From an uncultured Verrucomicrobiota bacterium (GTDB lineage: Bacteria; Verrucomicrobiota; Kiritimatiellia; CAIQIC01; Lenti-01): a stretch of DNA of 32,606 bases. Within the stretch, counting starts at the first letter, position 1. Every line of letters starts with the position of its first letter. Positions 29,792 to 32,606 of the stretch are shown here, piece after piece. The stretch is from assembly GCA_937872095.1 (NCBI GenBank), contig CALMNW010000081.1, forward strand, positions 1-32,606. Reading direction: 5' to 3'. The translations under genes and the position numbers were made by a program. The notes beneath the pieces were generated by a model. The model was not told where the DNA came from, did no database searches, and worked only from the letters and a program-made list of their open reading frames with translations.

Positions 29792-32440
29792 ATGAAAACG
29801 AAATGGGCGCAGGTGGCGTGCGGGGTGGGGGTTCTGTTGTGGTTGGCGGCGTTTGCCGAGGCCGGGCCGTCCTTGCCCGTGACCAAGCCGCCGGTGACCC
29901 CGCTCCTGTTGATGACCGGGCCGCCGGTCGATCCGACCGCCGCCCAGGGGCAATGGTTCATGAACGCCGGCGGGACGGAAACCGTCCGCACGAACGAATT
30001 CTACGACGAGCCGTTCGGCGGTCCGGCCGGCTTCAACGCCATCACGGGATACGTGGACAGCATCACCTATCTGGGCGGTCCCGGCACCCCGATCGTCGCC
30101 TTTACCATCCAGGCCACGATCTACAACGACGCCGGCATCGAGGGCCTGTGGAGCAACGGCGACAACCGGCACGGCGAAACGAACGTCTATCTGGAGCTTC
30201 CCTATGCCGGTCCTTTGGTGGACACCAAGCTCGTGGCGGAGTTCGCCATCGCCGATACCAACACGCTGCCGGCGATTTTCCAAGGACCGTACGTCGACTT
30301 CCAGCCCTACATCGAGGCGATCAACGAAGATCAATGGGCGTGGTATTGCTGGAACCCGGCCGATCCGGATCCCACGCACAAGCCCCAGGGGAATTACTTC
30401 GTGCCGACCTGGGATTTCGGCACCATTCCCCTCGGCCAGTCGGCCACCCGCCAGCTGCAATTCGTCGTTCCGGTCGGCTTGCCCCCCTTGGATCCGCGCT
30501 ATGCGCCCATCGTGACGTCGTTTGCGACTTCCAACGACGTCCTGATGAACCGCTCGCTGTCGCTGAAAATCAGCACGTGGATCGAGACGATCGCCTTGGA
30601 CCAAGGCGGCGGTCACGAGGAAGAACCCCCGGCGCGCCTGAGCGACGTTTCCGTTTTCCACAATCTCGCGGAAGAAGAGCCCATCCTGGACTTCGGCGAT
30701 GCGCCGGACGGGCCGTATCCGACTCTGTTGGCCAACGACGGCGCCCGCCACGTCGTCGCGCCCGGCGTCTACATGGGCGCCCTGATCGACCTGGAGCTGG
30801 ATGGCCAGCCCGATGCCACCGCCACCGGCGACGACAAGGCCGGCTTGAACGACGAGGACGGCGTAGCGTTCGTCGGCGCGATGGTCGCGGGCTTTTCGGC
30901 CACCGTGCAGGTCGTGGTCTCGACGTCGGGCTACTTGAGCGCCTGGGTCGATTTCGATTTCAATGGATCGTGGGCGGAAGCCGGCGAAAATATTTTCAGC
31001 GTGCAGGCGGTTGGGGCGGGCACCAACATGCTGACCTTCCCCGTGCCGGGCTCCGCCGCGATCACCAACACCTTCGCCCGCTTCCGGTTTTGCACCCAGC
31101 AGACGATCCTGAGCTTTAGCGGACTCGCTCCGGACGGCGAAGTGGAAGACCTCCAAGCCGCTATCCGCGCCGGCGAGGAGGAGGCTATGGACTTCGGCGA
31201 CGCAAACGACAGCTTGGTCGTCGCGGGCTATCCGACCCTGCTGGCCAACAACGGCGCGCGGCATGCCATCGTGGCCGGCGTCTATCTGGGTGCCGCCGTC
31301 GATGCCGAACCCGATGGCCAGCCTGATGGCACCGCCACCGGCGACGATACCTTCGGCATCGACGACGAGGACGGCGTGGTCCTGCCGGCGATCTTCTCGT
31401 CCGGCTCGTCGATCTGGGTGCCGGTGGTCGCGTCGGTTCCGGGATACCTCAACGCTTGGATCGATTGGAATTCCGACGGGGACTGGGCGGATCCCGGCGA
31501 ACAGGTGTTCTACAACCAACCGCTGGCATCCGGATTGAACACGCTCCCGGTTTCCGTTCCCTTGCCGCCGATATTCGTGGCCGGCGGCCCCGATTCCCGC
31601 TGGCGGTTCACCACCTATGCGCCGGCGCTGCCCGCCTATGTCGGCGCGGAAAGCGACGGCGAAGTGGAAGACTACGAGGTTCGGCTCGAAACGCTGGATT
31701 TCGGCGACGCGCCCGATCCGACCTATCCAACCCTGCTCGCCAGCGGCGGCGCTTGCCACCGCGTGCCGTCGTCCTACTGGCTGGGGGCGACCGCGCCGGA
31801 CGCCGAACCCGACGGGCAGGCCTCCGTCGACGCGCTGGGCGACGATCTGCTCGGCACGGACGACGAGGATCTGGTCGTCGGTTCGGCCACCCTGGTGCAA
31901 GGCTCCAACAAAACGATCGGGGTCGTCGCCTCCGCCACCGGCTTCCTGAACCTCTGGATCGACTTCGATCAAAACGGCAGCTGGGCCGACGTCGGCGAGC
32001 AGGTGGTCGCGGATACGCTGCTCGCTCCCGGTTCCAACTCCGTCAGCTTCACGACGCCGGCCGCCGCCCATCTGGGCGCGACATTCGGGCGGCTCCGCTT
32101 CTGCAGCTACGCCGGCCTGGGATTTTCGGGCCTGGCCACCGACGGGGAAGTGGAGGACTACGAAATCACCGTCTATCAAATCGGACCCGACACCAACAAC
32201 TTCGAGATCACCAACGTCGTGTATGCGGCCACGAACCAGGCGACGATCTGGTGGAACGGCGATACCAACGCGACCTACGAGACGCAATACATCCTCGACC
32301 TGCCCAGCACCGCCAGCCCGCCGTGGACGGCCTGGGGCCCGTGGGTGACCGGCGGTCCCCTCGTGCAGGTCGATACCAACGCGGCGGAAACCGCCAAACA
32401 CTACCGCGTCGTCGCCCCGTTTTCCCCGCCGCCGCCCTAA
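29792..32440 (+). CDS. Secreted protein with three GEVEDY-type modules
   Basis: An 882-residue exported protein (signal peptide to about residue 24, AFAEA). An N-terminal domain of about 270 residues has no family I recognise. It is followed by three modules of about 165 residues, each opening with DFGDA (about 303, 466 and 635), carrying a 'LG..DDEDGV' acidic stretch and W-(I/V)-D-F/W-(N/D)-x-(N/D)-G core, and closing with DGEVED(Y/L) at about 450, 623 and 784. A fourth region (800-880) looks like a fibronectin-type or similar beta domain ending in Pro-rich residues. Such modules are typical of PVC and other large extracellular proteins; the acidic loops suggest Ca2+ binding. No membrane anchor or sorting tail is clear. 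Confidence 0.85.
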   Translation: MKTKWAQVACGVGVLLWLAAFAEAGPSLPVTKPPVTPLLLMTGPPVDPTAAQGQWFMNAGGTETVRTNEFYDEPFGGPAGFNAITGYVDSITYLGGPGTPIVAFTIQATIYNDAGIEGLWSNGDNRHGETNVYLELPYAGPLVDTKLVAEFAIADTNTLPAIFQGPYVDFQPYIEAINEDQWAWYCWNPADPDPTHKPQGNYFVPTWDFGTIPLGQSATRQLQFVVPVGLPPLDPRYAPIVTSFATSNDVLMNRSLSLKISTWIETIALDQGGGHEEEPPARLSDVSVFHNLAEEEPILDFGDAPDGPYPTLLANDGARHVVAPGVYMGALIDLELDGQPDATATGDDKAGLNDEDGVAFVGAMVAGFSATVQVVVSTSGYLSAWVDFDFNGSWAEAGENIFSVQAVGAGTNMLTFPVPGSAAITNTFARFRFCTQQTILSFSGLAPDGEVEDLQAAIRAGEEEAMDFGDANDSLVVAGYPTLLANNGARHAIVAGVYLGAAVDAEPDGQPDGTATGDDTFGIDDEDGVVLPAIFSSGSSIWVPVVASVPGYLNAWIDWNSDGDWADPGEQVFYNQPLASGLNTLPVSVPLPPIFVAGGPDSRWRFTTYAPALPAYVGAESDGEVEDYEVRLETLDFGDAPDPTYPTLLASGGACHRVPSSYWLGATAPDAEPDGQASVDALGDDLLGTDDEDLVVGSATLVQGSNKTIGVVASATGFLNLWIDFDQNGSWADVGEQVVADTLLAPGSNSVSFTTPAAAHLGATFGRLRFCSYAGLGFSGLATDGEVEDYEITVYQIGPDTNNFEITNVVYAATNQATIWWNGDTNATYETQYILDLPSTASPPWTAWGPWVTGGPLVQVDTNAAETAKHYRVVAPFSPPPP

Positions 32441-32470
32441 ACGCCGGGCGCGGGGAATCGCAGTTCGATG

Positions 32471-32560
32471 GTTTTACGTAGCGTGGAAAAAAGTTTTCCA
32501 CGGTGTGGAAAAAATCGTCCAACGTTTTTACATGCTACATAAAACTCGCCGAAAGTTTTT
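32471..32560. repeat. Intergenic palindromic repeat element, copy B
   Basis: A second copy of the element at 3453-3560, in the same orientation. Arms: TTTTACGTAGC (32472-32482) and GCTACATAAAA (32534-32544, one CG-to-CA change). Inner GTGGAAAA (32483-32490), TTTTCCAC (32494-32501), GTGGAAAA (32505-32512). The centre of the core is GGT instead of ACC, so the 19-bp core is the exact reverse complement of that in copy A. It starts about 30 bases after the GEVEDY stop. The remaining 46 bases of the window hold no recognisable gene. Confidence 0.85.
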
Positions 32561-32606
32561 GGGAATGTCCGAAAGCGTGTGACGGCTAGGTGGCGGAGAG
32601 GACGCG

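Noticed and set aside
27719..32401. A minus-strand open frame of about 1,560 codons opposite the phosphatase, deaminase-like and GEVEDY genes
   Set aside because: It crosses several intact plus-strand genes with clear motifs, so it is an antisense shadow.
1..32606. CRISPR arrays, insertion sequences, phage genes and rRNA
   Set aside because: No regularly spaced direct repeats, transposase, integrase, phage structural proteins or rRNA were found. Only tRNA-Lys and short repeats are present.

Overview
The window is high-GC bacterial DNA, densely coded on both strands and joined by many 4-base ATGA/GTGA gene overlaps. Several traits point to the PVC group, most likely a Kiritimatiellota/Lentisphaerae-type bacterium: a secreted protein with three GEVEDY-type modules, a large secreted GH13 protein with a 'DPTD'-type C-terminal region, an EpsC-type serine acetyltransferase, and AT-rich intergenic repeat debris. 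No ribosomal or other marker gene is present, so the assignment is an inference.

Layout. (1) 11-1900, minus strand: tRNA-Lys(CUU), an EpsC-type serine O-acetyltransferase and a translationally coupled lipoprotein. (2) 2005-3442, plus: hypoxanthine phosphoribosyltransferase and a polysaccharide deacetylase, then a palindromic repeat element that recurs at 32471-32560. (3) 3578-4624: a membrane-anchored, proline-rich, coiled-coil protein. (4) 4653-6862, minus: two overlapping CNNM/CBS (CorC/HlyC-like) membrane proteins. (5) 6947-10315, plus: YjbQ, a TPR lipoprotein, an HMG-CoA reductase-like protein and a type 1 isopentenyl-diphosphate isomerase, which suggests mevalonate-type isoprenoid metabolism. 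(6) 10407-12956, plus: an NMO/FabK-like flavoprotein, a small coiled-coil protein and a GT4-type glycosyltransferase, closed by a strong terminator. (7) 13026-16180, minus: DUF805 protein, GlpT-type antiporter and a two-lobed retropepsin-like lipoprotein. (8) 16376-22551, plus: a ~1600-residue secreted GH13 (alpha-amylase superfamily) protein and a CNT nucleoside transporter, separated by AT-rich repeat DNA. (9) 22642-29008, plus: a signalling cassette made of a sensor kinase with three periplasmic solute-binding domains, a single-domain response regulator, a receiver-PAS-histidine kinase hybrid and a receiver-SpoIIE phosphatase. None of these has a DNA-binding output. (10) 29021-32440, plus: a small exported protein with a deaminase-like motif set, and the GEVEDY-module surface protein.

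Most noteworthy: the stand-alone exported deaminase-like protein; the paired intergenic element whose 19-bp core is exactly inverted between copies; the two-lobed retropepsin-like lipoprotein coupled to a GlpT-type transporter; the HMG-CoA reductase-like protein whose usual C-terminal catalytic His position appears to be Glu; and the DNA-binding-free signalling cassette ending in a PP2C phosphatase.
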